Of a DNA stretch of 64,000 nt, positions 1 to 11,192 are shown piece by piece. The notes under the pieces were generated by a model. The model did not search any database and was not told where the DNA came from. It was given only the letters and a program-made list of their open reading frames with translations. The position numbers were made by a program, and so were the translations under genes. The stretch lies in the NCBI GenBank assembly GCA_963580455.1, contig OY756964.1, positions 20,992,001 to 21,056,000 on the forward strand. The letters run 5' to 3'. Numbering within the stretch: the first letter of the stretch is position 1; every line of letters starts with the position of its first letter. The DNA is from Euonymus europaeus. Taxonomy: Eukaryota > Streptophyta > Magnoliopsida > Celastrales > Celastraceae.

Positions 1-741
1 AGGTTCGCATATAAGTTTGTAGACAACATCTGTAATTGACAACGTTGGACCAGATCATAAGTGGCGTGCATGCTGACAAATTCCTGACGGAGATTGCTGA
101 AAATTGTTATTGGTCAATTGAAGTAATTAAAAGTCTAGATCCAAGTAATATAACAGTTCACAAGAGCTGCATCAACACGTACGTATAATCTGATCTTATA
201 ATATTCTCTTCCTTTTTTTGTGCAAAGTCGGAAACGTAAAAGCAGATGGAAACTTCCATGATATGTACACCAGAATCATAAGCTATGTGCACCCACGAGA
301 TGGCGTTTCCACTTTCCAATCTCGCTTTTACAATTTGTCACGCTTTGTTCACACTAGCTAGGTCCATAAATCAAGATACCTTCTAGCAAATGCACAAAAG
401 TTTTTGAGAATGCTCTTCCACGAGAAGATAAAACATTTCTCCGTTTGGTTATCCTTGTAATGTAATGATAATTATATTCGGATTACATTATAATATTTTG
501 TATCCACTAATTTAAAAATGTAATGTAATTCAATTACTTGGTAATGAGATTTATTACAAAATCAATGAATTTGAATACCATTTAAAATTTGAAATGAGAT
601 TCCTTACAAAATCAAGTAATCTCAATACCATTTAAAATTTGATATTGTGATTACGAAATCAAATATGTGTTCATTGTACAAATATATCCTCAAAGATTAT
701 AAATTATTTACATATGTATCCCTATATATTTGTATGTCCGG
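1..741. other. AT-rich spacer, no gene seen
   Basis: No exon-like stretch or recognisable protein was found on either strand. The part from about 450 to 720 is AT-rich and repeats the phrase 'ttacaaaatcaa' and 'aataccatttaaaatttga' at about 555-640, which suggests a short local duplication. Nothing else can be supported. Confidence 0.5.
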
Positions 742-1262
742 GATGACCGGGGATCGATCCTGGACCCCCAGGATGACCCATGCCCTTCCTAGACCTTGAG
801 ATGATCAGTGCTCGATCCTGGACCCCAAGATGACCCGTGCCCTTCCCAGCCCCCGAGATGATCTAGCCCCTTCCCGGAACCCGAGATTACTTGGGCCCGT
901 CCTGGACCCCAGAACGATCCGGGCCCTAATTTGAACCCTGAGATGACTCGAGTCTGATCCCGAACCCTCGAATGACTCGGGCCCTTCCAGGACTCGGAAC
1001 GACCCATACCCCATCCAGAACTCAGAATGACTCGAGTTAGATCTCAACCTTGAGATGACCCGGGCTCGATCCTAGACTTTAGGATGACCCGGGCCCAATC
1101 CCAATCCTAACCCCAACCCCGAGATAACCCTTGTCTAATCCCATACCACGATATGACCCGACCCATTCCCAGACCTTGAGATGATCTGAGTTCGATCCCA
1201 AATCCATAATGACTCGAGCCAGATAAAGACCATAGGATGACATGAGCTCGATCTCAAACCTC
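742..1262. repeat. Degenerate minisatellite, period about 29 bp
   Basis: About 18 diverged tandem units recur, each beginning near 'gatgaccc' or 'gatgactcg' and continuing with a 'gggcccgatcc' and 'agacccc' type core. Unit starts fall near 742, 772, 800, 829, 856, 883, 912, 939, 969, 996, 1024, 1053, 1082, 1120, 1149, 1179, 1206 and 1234, so spacing is mostly 27-30 bp with one 38-bp step. The block is clearly GC-richer than its surroundings. The long open frames across it come from the repeat having few stops and do not look like protein. Such arrays in plants often lie within or beside LTR retrotransposons, but no other retroelement part is visible here. Confidence 0.85.
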
Positions 1263-3830
1263 GGGTTTAGAATAACATATGACTCGACCCGATAAAAATC
1301 GGGTCAAGCGGAGATCACACAACCGGGTGTACACCTCGGTAGAAAATTTATATGGTAGTGTGACATCAGCATATACGAGCTAGTGAGCTACATAAACTTA
1401 CAGACTAGGTAGGGAGTAGGGAGTAGGTAGCAACAAGTGGAAGGGTGCGTGAAGTCATTGCTTACATAAGGGTAAAATCCGTATATTATCTTCGCGTTTT
1501 ATTCATGAAAAGACAAACCTCCACCTTCAAATTCGTAAAAAAAATAAACACATTTCTTATTTTATAGGATAAAGTATATAATTATATATGTCATCCCTCA
1601 ATTTTAATAAAAAGATAAACACTCCTTATATTTGTACAAAATTAAGATTTTCGAATCTAAAATATATTGAATAACTTAACTAATAATTCATGATATAACT
1701 TGTTGAAATACCCAATCACTCATATTCGAGTCGAAACATTTGCTTAAAATGTGCCTCGAATGCTTGAGCTTGGGTGGATTGGTGACTTACTGACCTACGA
1801 ATATTAGGGCCAGCAAGTGACTTTTCTGGGGGTTTGCAGACTTGTTGGACTCTTCCCTTGCGATTTACACGCCAGGTCCAATATGACAGAATCTTGTGGT
1901 GGTTCTTCAATAATTAAAAAAAAGAAGTCGGTCAAAATGTTAAAAGTTTCTTTATAAAGTAATTATACATACATGTGAATATTGCAGTTTACATTGTATC
2001 CTCCCCATTTATAAAATAATTCGCCCCCAACCAATGTATCCACCCGGAATGATTTGACCTAGAGCGGCTTCGTTCTAATGGATGATCCCCAACCAATGTA
2101 TCTTAGATGATCGCATAAAAGGTTGGTGCGATCTGCTGGGGATCAGAGAATGCATCTGATACGTCCTTCATTAATTTTTTTTCATAGTTCTAGAAAGACT
2201 TGAAAAATACTACATTGCTAAGCAAATTTTCAGCTCCTTAGTTTGCTAATATTCATTTATATCAACACTTCTATTTTAAGGCCTTGTAATAAGGCAGTAG
2301 AGTTGGTAAACAAGAAGAGGTATACGTATTTGGATTAACCATGTTCTAAGAATCAATTTAATTTATCGTGTTATTGGATAAAGGGAAAAAAAAAACGTGT
2401 TGGATTGATAATTTTGTCAGAATCAAAGATAGAAGATATATATATATTATATTTCTTTTTTAGTTGGCAAAACATAGGTGGTGTTGTCATGTTTGAATTC
2501 TCAAGTTTGGGGAATTGCACGAGTTGAAATTCATGCTTGTCTTCTTCAAAAAAATTGGTCAAATCAACCACATATGACCTTTCTAGGTTTTTCTGGTTCT
2601 TTTGTGTTTTGGCCAATATCAAGTCGAATGGTCCGACAGCCTCATTAATTTATATTGAAATTTCCCCAAATTCTACAATCAACACAGTTGACATTCAACA
2701 CAATAATTAATGGACAAACAAATCAACACGGAAAACATAAATAATCATCAATCAAAACATAAATGAAGATTATGATTTCACAAGGAAATCTTAGCCTTTG
2801 TCACAAAGAGAGTGTTAAAATCTCGAGTTTAAGTTTTATGAGCGACCACCCTCTCTCAAATACACTATAAAAAATTAAACATACAAATGAATACCCTAGA
2901 TCACAAACCTACACAAGTGAATGTACCTAGATGGCTAGATATCCAACCGACTCCCCGATTGGCTTGACTTGAACCGTGTCAAGAGAACAACACCTAGCTA
3001 TCTCAAGCTCAAGGAGATGCCGCCGGCCTTCAACTATTTTGAACTTACAAAGATACCGCAAGGATTTCACATCTTTGAATGAGATTTGTTGAATGGGCGT
3101 GTGGGTCTTGGAGATGGTTCTAAAAAGTCTCCAGTTTCAAATGAGGATCTCTTGAGAAATTACTAATGAAATGTCCAAATTAGGTTTAGGCCAAGGATGT
3201 CAATAGGGTTGTAACTTGTAACCAAATATAGCGTCTAACAAACAGTTGGACATTTGAGCAGTTGAGCTCGTTTTGTGTCCGTCCATCAATATTAACAAAT
3301 AAGTTTGAACATGATGCATTCAATCCATTTGAGATATTATCTATTTTGATCAAAGATCGAAAGAACAATGTCTTTTGAAAAACGACTCAAGTGGTGGATA
3401 TTAGAATCATCTTATAAATCAAATCGCTTATATTTTTCCGAGACATTTACATGTTCTAGTTCTAACACATAACAAATCAAACTGTTCGAAAGAGCAAGAG
3501 AGACGAGGCATTACGAGAGATAGAGACGATACATCAACATGAACCATGTTTGTGTGGGTTCACATTTCACAGTCACACAGTCAAGACAAAACAATAATAG
3601 AATACTGTATAAGAATGTGTTTTCACATGTTTTGTTTATATGAGATGTGTTTTGATAACATGCGTAATTTTATTTTTTAATAAAAAAATATAAAATCGGT
3701 ATTATTTTGATGTAGTTTTGTTGATAATCGAATGACAGAAGAAAAAAGTAAATGCTTTGCCTACCCAAAACCCAAATCTGCGTCTACGTTCTTGTTTTTC
3801 GATCCAATCGGTCCCCTCACTCTACAAGAT
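1263..3830. other. Spacer with possible retroelement relic, then APT promoter region
   Basis: No supported gene. The stretch from about 2640 to 3110 contains 'tcgagtttaagttttatgagcgacca', which resembles 'ctcgagtctatgagcgaccaa' near 38050. This suggests the same kind of repeat, possibly LTR-derived, in two places. The last few hundred bases before 3831 would hold the APT promoter and 5' leader. No clear TATA box could be assigned. An ATG at 3732 is in frame with the APT transit exon, but the residues it would add do not look like a targeting peptide. Confidence 0.4.
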
Positions 3831-4020
3831 ATGCAGAGAAATCTGTTTGTACGTTCCTCAATTTCTGTCTCCCCTCCGTTACTAGTCTGCTCGCACAGAA
3901 TCCCTGCTCCTTACCCAAACCGACTTTCCGGTCGGACCGTTGCATCTCCTCTGCCTCTTCGATTATCGTTGACTCTCACGCAGAGCCGCGGCAGCGTGCT
4001 CGTTCCTGTACAGTTCTCCG
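3831..4020 (+). other. APT first exon encoding a transit-peptide-like leader
   Basis: The exon runs from ATG 3831 to a GT donor at 4021. It ends with one base of a split codon that joins exactly to the acceptor before 4220, and ten codons later the frame reaches the second ATG at 4249. The encoded leader begins [19 protein letters not shown] and has many Ser, Arg and Leu and no Asp or Glu over about 60 residues. As I recall, one Arabidopsis APT1 gene model has a leader in the same place. The upstream ATG has a weaker context (G at -3, C at +4). The ATG at 4249 has A at -3 and G at +4, which favours leaky scanning to the cytosolic form. Dual targeting is inferred. Confidence 0.75.
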
Positions 4021-7000
4021 GTAACTTGCGGTGGTTCCTTTTCTTTACCGATACTGTTCAAAGAGTGGTAATTACCCTAATAAAGACGTAATTGGGAAGG
4101 GTAATTTAGTCATTATATAGACTTTGACGCTATTGGGGAGCTCGATCTTATTGCGTCAACTGCGCATATCTCTCATACTGTCCTCGCTAATGTCTGCGTT
4201 TGTGTTGCTTTATGACCAGTGAGTGGCGACTCCGTTGGAGATCGAAAAATGGCTGAAAGTGCGGCAGATGGGAAGGACCCTCGTATTGCAAGAATCACCT
4301 CCGCGATTCGCGTGATCCCTGATTTCCCTAAACCTGGTAGCTTGTTTCTCTCTTCTCTGCTTGTTGGTTTTTTAGTTAGTTTATAGGGCTAATCGAGATT
4401 TGCTTCAACGTTTATGGGAGAATTTTTGTGTGAAAATTTGTTTTGGAAGGGATTATGTTTCATGATATAACGACTTTGCTGCTTGACACGAAGGCGTTCA
4501 AGGACACTGTTGATTTGTTTGTTGAGAGGTACAAGGAGAAATCTATCTCTGTAGTTGCAGGTGATCCATATTCTCTCGCAGATAAGACATAGTTGTTTCA
4601 ATATGTTTGTGGTTTCCACATCTTTAATGCTATCTAGCTTGTACTTCGTCTCATATATAAGGTTTTTGATTTTGTAACTTTTACGTACCATCATAACTGA
4701 AATCTAAGATTCTTTATCAGCCTGTATATTTCGCTTGTACTGCAATGACATATAAGATTTATCGATAGCCTATTACTGGTTTGATACCGACCTGAATTTT
4801 TGTTAATGCTTAATATAAAATTTTCCACACTTGTTAAATTTATATTTTGAATTGGTTACCATGTCCCTTCTAGGAAAACTTATAGGCAATTGGCTGACTG
4901 TAATTTGATATGTTTCTTAGAGTTCCTACTCTGTCCTTTCAAAATTGTATTTCCTGTAAGGGTGTAAAACAATATAAGTGACACAGAGAGCATTCTCTTC
5001 CTCCGATGAAGTAACCTTATGTCTTTGGGTAGTGTACAACATTAACTGGTTCAGGGGTTTATAGGTAATTTCCAAGAGTGTTAGAACTGCTCGTATGCTG
5101 GATTTTAGGCAGTGCAATGAAAAAGGAAAAAAGAAAAGGGTGGGTGGTGGGGCCTGGTGACTATACATGTGTTTTCTGGACTATCTAGAGAGAGAAACAA
5201 ACATTGCTTCAAGAGTGCAGAACCATAACTAAAATCAGCCATACATTTAGAGGAAACCTTATATTATTGCTTTAGGGGCACATTTTAGTGGGTGAGAAAA
5301 ATTATTGGTTACTATGTAGCATATGGAACTTGATTTGCTTCTTTTTTACTGTGTTTTTTTACTGTATAATTATGGCGTAAGAGCGCTGCTTGGCTCAATT
5401 TTTCTGTTTCAATAGGTTGTCGTTATTTGAAAAGAACCAGTTCATTAGCCCAAATAGTGTTCAGTAGTTCTTTGTGAATGGGAAGAAAATTTATTAAAGC
5501 ATTGAGAAAGTAGTAATTGGCAGTTCTGATTAATTTTCACTGCACTATCAATCTTTTGAGGTGTATGAGTGGCTTATTTAGATTTTTTCTAATGTACTGT
5601 GGGTAAATTCAGTAATTTCACTAACTCGAGTGTCAGTGTGGTCAGTTTGATGGCGATGATGACAATGCTGATAATATATTAATTGAATTAATTTAAATTA
5701 TGATGCTGGGGTGAGGATACAAGATTGTGACATGATAGTTATGCTTATTCATCATTCAGTTGAATTTCTAACTATCCGCATATTTTCCTTCAAATTATAA
5801 TGAAGGTGCAGTGAGTTTACATTTTATCTGACATTGATGGCACGACGCAGGTGTTGAAGCAAGAGGTTTTATATTTGGACCTCCTATTGCATTGGCTATT
5901 GGGGCAAAATTTGTCCCCATGAGGAAACCTAACAAGTTGCCAGGTATATTATTTTATCTGTTCTGATTTCTATTCATAAATTGTCTACTCTTTTTAAGTT
6001 CTTGGAAGTTCGCATAGAGCATGATATTGGTAGTTGATCTGTGAACACAATTGCAATAGTAATTTATTCCTAGCTCCAGCTCTTTTATAAGTTGCAGTAA
6101 TTACTTATGATTCATATGCTGATGTGTTTATGCATAACACTATCAAGAAGTTCATGAATTTTCTATTATGTATTATCTATGAAATGTAAATATTGTTGAT
6201 ATGTTTGTGAGTTTTATTAAATATTTTAATAACTGATTCACCGCGTCATAATACGTTCCAATCAGACATTGACAATTTCTCCACATAAAACGTTACTATC
6301 TTATCCCAAGAATGCTTTAATCCCTACTTTAAGTTGCTAATAGTCCTTGAGAAATTTTAGTGTGTTGCATAGTGTGGGAAGGAGAGGGTAAAAGGCTTAA
6401 AGGATGATAAAATATTAGAATGTAATAATTTATTTTTCTCCATTAATATAAAAGATAAATTCCATTATATTTACAGTGATAAAATCTTAAAGAATTTCAG
6501 CCTGTAAATCTGTGACTTTGTCTTTACTAGTTGAAGCATGACTGCATGACTGTTTTCTGACTTTGAAGGTGGTGATAGACTCGGATACTATTTCTATATA
6601 TCAGCTTTACTAGTCCAGAATATACTTCTGAATAATAGTTTGAAAGCGGGAATGCAGTTCTTCTACAAGTATGAATCTGTTTTGTTAGGAAAAGGAAATT
6701 TTTTTTTTTTTTAAGTTTTAAAGGTCAGTCATAATCAAAATTTGCCTCTGAATCAAAATTTAAGCTTCCGAGTTTTCAGTCTCTACTAGATGTCCACTAG
6801 TATATAGCTCTAGGAAATGGAGTATTTTGTTCTAACGATCTTAATGCTATCATGGCCAGATGCATTTTAGTAAATATTTTTATGCTATTTCTGACTATTT
6901 CTTGTGTTTCTTATTTTTACATGTGTTTTTATATTTCTTGTCAGGGGAGGTTATTTCAGAAGAATATGCATTGGAGTATGGAACAGACATAATGGAGATG

Positions 7001-8813
7001 CACGTAGGTGCCGTTGAAGCAGGCGAGCGTGCTTTGGTAATAGATGATCTTATTGCAACTGGAGGGACCTTGGGTGCTGCAATCAGGCTACTTGGTAGTG
7101 CTTCAAGGGTTAAATATGCTCTCTTTTACATTTATTTTCTTGTCTATATGTATTTTCTTTTGCATCAATTATTACACAGAGAATCTTTAATCAGTTGGCA
7201 TGCCCCGGTAGTATGAGGGTGGTTTTACCAATCGTTGGGCACATTGAGCAATGCATGTTTTGATAAAGAGGCAATATGTTTTGGTGGGGAAGGCAGAAAC
7301 CTTGAACTTAACCAAATGCATTTTGTAGCAGACATGGGAGGAATGAGGTGTAAGATCTCTATAATCTAGAGTTTTCTTCACATGAAGTCTGTTTTCCCTG
7401 CATCATGGCAATTCATACTCATTTTCTTTCGAATAGGCCATGCATGTTTGTGCGAGGAGTTAAAATTTATTTGTGTAGTTAAGTGATTCAAGACAGTGAC
7501 CTTTGCACTGACTCTATGTTTAGAATACGACACATAAAGAACGCAGTGGTTGTTTACGCTGCTGCATTACCATTTTGGGGAATTTCGCTGTTATCTTGTT
7601 TGAGTTATTATAGTATACTTGCTCACATAATACTACATGTTCAATGGAGATAGTGCTTTTGTTATCTTGTTAGAGTTACTAGACTGTGCTTGCTAACATC
7701 ATACTGCTTGTTAATGTAGAGCGTGTTGGAGTTGACGTTGTCGAGTGCGCTTGTGTTATTGAATTGCCAGAGCTCAAGGTATTTCCTGAATATTAAAGAC
7801 AATCTTTACCGAAGTTATGAAATAGCTCCAATTTTTTGGGCTTACGGTGACATTTAGTATGGTCCTCGACATTCGTGTAGAGTAACCTACTTCACGGCTA
7901 GAACTTTCGATGGTTGAGAATATATTCTGTCTTTATCATATCTAACTATGATCTATGGGCAGTCAGGCAGTTACAAACGGAAGGACTAAGGAGAGTGAAG
8001 CTCTCATTGATCCTTGGTTCTTATAAAGCTGAAAAATGTTGGATATCCAAATTTCTTATAGGAGACGTTAGTTTCTTGCCCAACAGTGGAGCTAATTGTC
8101 ATTAGAAGAGAGAATGCCCACCGACGTAATAGCATCTAAGTACAATCTCTTCAGTATAACTTTAATTTTGATGAAGATTGGTCACATCGAGATTGAATGT
8201 ATGATACCAGCAGAGCCAAAGTGAGTCTGTTAAGAGAAATTTTTTCCTTTGGATTGGCTATTATTCAAGATTTCAAGTTATGACCTCCAGAGAGTTCTGG
8301 TTGGCATATCTTTTGCTGTGTCCTCAGGACAAGCTATTTTTGCCTTCTCTTCCACCTCTCATAATCGCGAGCACCTTTTTCGGAATGAAATCCATTCTTA
8401 TTGTATCTATTCTGCTAGGCACACTATAACTGCTAAACTGTCGATCTTATGATTTTTGTAATTGAAGCTAATCTCTTGTATCATTATTAACCACACGGTA
8501 AAGGAAAAAATAAATCTTGTGAAACCAGAGTAAATACTGTTTCCTAAAGATTCTTGGTATCTCACATATTTAGCCTAGATCAACAGTAACCGGTACGTTA
8601 CATATGACAACTGGACTTGGTTTCTGCTATTTCAAGTAATGTGGGGTAAAGTCTGCATAAATGTCCTTGACACCCATCGCAACTTGCAAGAGCATTGTGC
8701 ACGATAGTTGCTTACCTCTTTTTACCATATCCTAATTGTGCTTGTTTGGCTTCTGACAGGGTCGCGAAAGGTTAGGAGACAAACCGTTGTTTGTTCTTGT
8801 GAGCTCAACTTGA
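3831..8813 (+). CDS. APT1: Adenine phosphoribosyltransferase (plastid and cytosolic forms)
   Basis: Salvages adenine: adenine plus PRPP gives AMP and pyrophosphate. In plants this family also converts cytokinin bases to nucleotides. Coding exons are 3831-4020, 4220-4336, 4450-4560, 5851-5943, 6945-7094, 7720-7778 and 8760-8813. All introns are GT-AG and the phases join without a break. Starting at the ATG at 4249 the protein is 184 aa, beginning [16 protein letters not shown], the length of cytosolic plant APT (about 183 aa). The PRPP-binding motif [11 protein letters not shown] lies at residues 129-139 of that form, and [19 protein letters not shown] and MRKPNKLPG precede it. From the ATG at 3831 the same frame gives about 257 aa with an N-terminal extension rich in Ser, Arg and Pro and poor in acids, like a transit peptide. 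Family and structure are very secure. The choice between APT1 and close paralogues rests mainly on the leader and on neighbouring genes. Confidence 0.95.
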
Positions 8814-9330
8814 TCTCACACTGACTCTCCTGTAGAACTGCATGTTTCTTGAGCACATGCAATTGTATTTGCTGGAGATTTACACAAAGCTAGAGAACTA
8901 TCAATTTGGCTTGAAGAAAAGGGGCTATTGTTGTTGGTAATAAAGGGTTTTTACTGGTTTGGAAGTGCTGGAAAATGGTGGTGATAACCTGCTTTGTTCC
9001 TGTTTGCAATTTGGTGTCTTGCAGCTTTTCTTGTTAATTTTGTCCTTGTGTGATTTGTAAGCTGTATAACTTAAAAGCATACCTTAATACCATGACTGAT
9101 GTAATGCAATTATTCCACTTTAATGGCTTGATCAACGTGCTGTTCGATATGGTTTCTACTTGTCTTTGCTGTTGGATCCTCATGGAGAGATGAACAAATG
9201 TCTGTGATTTATGTAGAACTGCATGCAGAAAGTGTTGTAAACCATGCATTTCTTGAATGTCGTCTTCCTAAAGTCGCTTTACTGGGAGACTCACTTTTAC
9301 CTTGTGTGTGATTTAAATAAATATATATAT
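8814..9330. other. APT 3' region and short spacer
   Basis: This should hold the APT 3' untranslated region. No second gene is seen. It ends in an (AT)n run at about 9319-9330, directly abutting the terminal inverted repeat of the Mutator-like element. Confidence 0.5.
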
Positions 9331-9428
9331 AGCGAAAGTCTCTTGTGTGCCGGCCCATGAATAAGTGTATTTGCGGTTTTCTAATCTTGGCCGTTCATTG
9401 CTAAGCTCTAGATCTGACGCTCCAGCCT
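9331..9428 (+). repeat. Left terminal inverted repeat of the MULE
   Basis: Inverted copy of 11095-11192: 91 of 98 positions match by eye and no gap is needed. Mismatches cluster at positions 13-23 of the repeat, with single differences further in. Similarity may continue weakly past 9428 (for example 'aaatttgaag' at about 9440). Confidence 0.9.
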
Positions 9429-9820
9429 AATATCTCCACAAATTTGAAGCCCGCATATCGTCACTCTTTCGAAGCTCTCCAGGGAAGACAACTGTACTTC
9501 CTCCCTCAATCATCCCCATCTAGTTTGTTCGGACCTCCTTAGCCACCACATCAGTTGCACGATCTCCTCCATCAGCCGTCGCATCGTCAATTGCCCCATC
9601 TAGTGCTCATCTGTTGTGTGATGTCCTCAGCCGCCGCATCTGAAAACAAAGTTGAATCCATTAGCAACAAAGAATTAAGGAAACTTTGAGGTTGGAACTC
9701 ACCGAAGCAAGCTTCTCAAACTCACTCCGCTTTGTCAGTGGAACCAAAATCTTCAAAGACACATGTGACCAGGTACTTGTTCACATCAGGTAGCCCACGG
9801 ATCCTCCTCAGCCATTTATA

Positions 9821-10208
9821 TTTGTCTAGTGTTTTTAATTTGATTAATTTTGTGTTTAGAATAAGAGAAGAAACATTGTTTGGGCAAAACTCTAATGCTT
9901 GTTGTACGTAAAAATTGGAACCTGGTTGATTTTTTAGTTTGCCCCATGCTTATAATTTGATTAATTTTGTGTTTAGAATAGGAGAAGAAACATTTTTGGG
10001 TAAACTCTTATGCTTGTTGTATGTAAAAATTGGAACCTGGTTGATTTTTTAGTTTGTCCAGTGCTTATAATTTGATTAATTTTGTGTTTAGAATCAGAGA
10101 AGAAACATTGTTTGGGTAAACTCTGATGCTTGTTGTATGTAAAAATTGGAACCTGATTGATTTTTTAGTTTGTCCAATGCTTATAATTTGATTAATTTTA
10201 GGTTTAGA
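9821..10208 (+). repeat. Tandem repeat, about 116 bp, three and a half copies
   Basis: Full units begin with 'tgattaattttgtgtttaga' at about 9841, 9958 and 10073 (lengths about 117, 115 and 116), and a partial fourth unit starts at 10189. Part of a unit also precedes 9841. Each unit contains 'aaaaattggaacctg' and 'gattttttagttt'. The copies are very similar, so the duplication is probably recent. It lies between the left terminal repeat and the FAR1 ORF, where a 5' leader or promoter would be. Confidence 0.9.
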
Positions 10209-10296
10209 TTAAGTTATTTTTTGTTGGATTTATGTTTCAAATGTATGTGGTCACTTGCAATAAAAATTTATTTAGGTTTGTCGAGCAAGTCATCAA

Positions 10297-10785
10297 ATGG
10301 CTTTGAGTTCTTCTTCATCGAATGATTTAAATTATATTCCTCAAGTAACGATTGAAAAGGTGCCGAAAATTGGGCAAGAATTTGACACATTGGATGAAGT
10401 ACACACATTTTATAATGAATATGCAAGGGAGGCTGGTTTTAGTATTCGATTGTCATCTACTAACTTGAATGAGAATAATGAAGTTATTCGGAAGGAATTT
10501 GTGTGCTATAAAGAGGGGACTAGATGGCAAGGGGAATTGAAGTCGGAGAAGAGTAAGAGAAGTGGGACAACTAGACAAGGTTGTAAAGCTAAAATGGTTG
10601 TTGTAAGGTCAAGTTCTAGTCTTGGTTTTATTGTTTCAATTTTTTTTGAGGCCCACAATCATCCACTGAGAACACCCAGAAAAGTGCATTTGCTTGATTC
10701 AACCTGTACCTCTATTTCGTACACCATCGTGGGCGAGATCACCATCGTGACCCATCACTGGAGGAGGTGCGGCTTCGATTCATGA
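10297..10785 (+). pseudogene. FAR1 DNA-binding domain ORF, truncated transposase
   Basis: 162 codons from an ATG 20 bases after an AG acceptor-like site. Residues 20-130 look like a FAR1 domain of the WRKY-GCM1 zinc-finger type: FYNEYAREAGFSIRL, then FVCYKEG, then TRQGCKAKM, and the paired histidines in EAHNHPL followed by a KVHLL-like end. The zinc ligands appear to be present (Cys, Cys, His, His). Right after the domain the family similarity stops, and the last 30 or so residues are unrelated out-of-family sequence running toward the right terminal repeat. Full FHY3/FAR1 or MULE proteins continue into a MULE transposase and a SWIM finger, which are absent. It could be a dead fragment, or a short DNA-binding protein like the small FAR1-only proteins known in plants. 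Expression is unknown. Confidence 0.7.
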
Positions 10786-11094
10786 CGCGTAAGGGACCTA
10801 CCTGTGCCTTTCCCTCGTAACCCATCACTAAAGGAGGTGCTGCTTCGAATCCACATGGCTTATGCGGAGGAGGTCCGATATGAGCAGTAGCTCCCGCGGC
10901 TTCCTGTGCGGAGGAGCTGAGCAAGAGATGAGGCGGCTGAGGTGGTTCAGTATGGACAACTACGCGACCGAGATGCGCAAGAGATGAGGAAGCTGAGATG
11001 CGCAAGAGACGGGCTGGAGGAGGAGGTCCTGAAAGCTTCGCCGGATTGAAGAAAAATAAAGAGCTTCAAATTTGGGGATATCATAAGCGGGTGA

Positions 11095-11192
11095 AGGCTG
11101 GAGCGTCAGATCTGGAGCTTAGCAATGGACGGCCAGGATTAGAAAACCGCAAATACACTTATTCATGGGTAGGCGCACAGGAGACTTTCGCT
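11095..11192 (-). repeat. Right terminal inverted repeat of the MULE
   Basis: Partner of 9331-9428. It ends at the AT run beginning at 11193. The inner flank (about 10790-11090) is GC-richer and repeats 'gatgcgcaagaga' near 10973-11010. Confidence 0.9.

Larger units (their letters stand above)
9331..11192. mobile_element. Mutator-like element (MULE) derivative with a FAR1-domain ORF
   Basis: The outer 98 bases at 9331-9428 and 11095-11192 are inverted copies that align without gaps and differ at 7 positions by eye. They begin AGCGAAAGTCTC. The element is about 1.86 kb. Long terminal inverted repeats are typical of Mutator-like elements, and FAR1 DNA-binding domains are known from MULE transposases and the FHY3/FAR1 factors derived from them. 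Inside lie a 116-bp tandem repeat (9821-10208) and a FAR1-domain ORF (10297-10785), but no MULE DDE transposase core or SWIM zinc finger. Both ends sit in AT dinucleotide runs, so a 9-bp target duplication cannot be recognised. It is best read as a non-autonomous deletion derivative, possibly still mobilisable in trans. Confidence 0.8.

Noticed and set aside
789..1047. Overlapping 72- and 80-codon open frames
   Set aside because: They read the minisatellite in two frames; repeat structure, not protein, explains them.
3732..3830. Earlier in-frame ATG for APT
   Set aside because: The added residues (starting MTEEKSKCFAYPKPK) do not resemble a targeting peptide, and the ATG at 3831 gives a better leader; transcript data could change this.
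10739..11005. 88-codon minus-strand open frame in the MULE
   Set aside because: It is Ser/Pro-rich and made of the GC-richer inner flank of the right terminal repeat; no domain.
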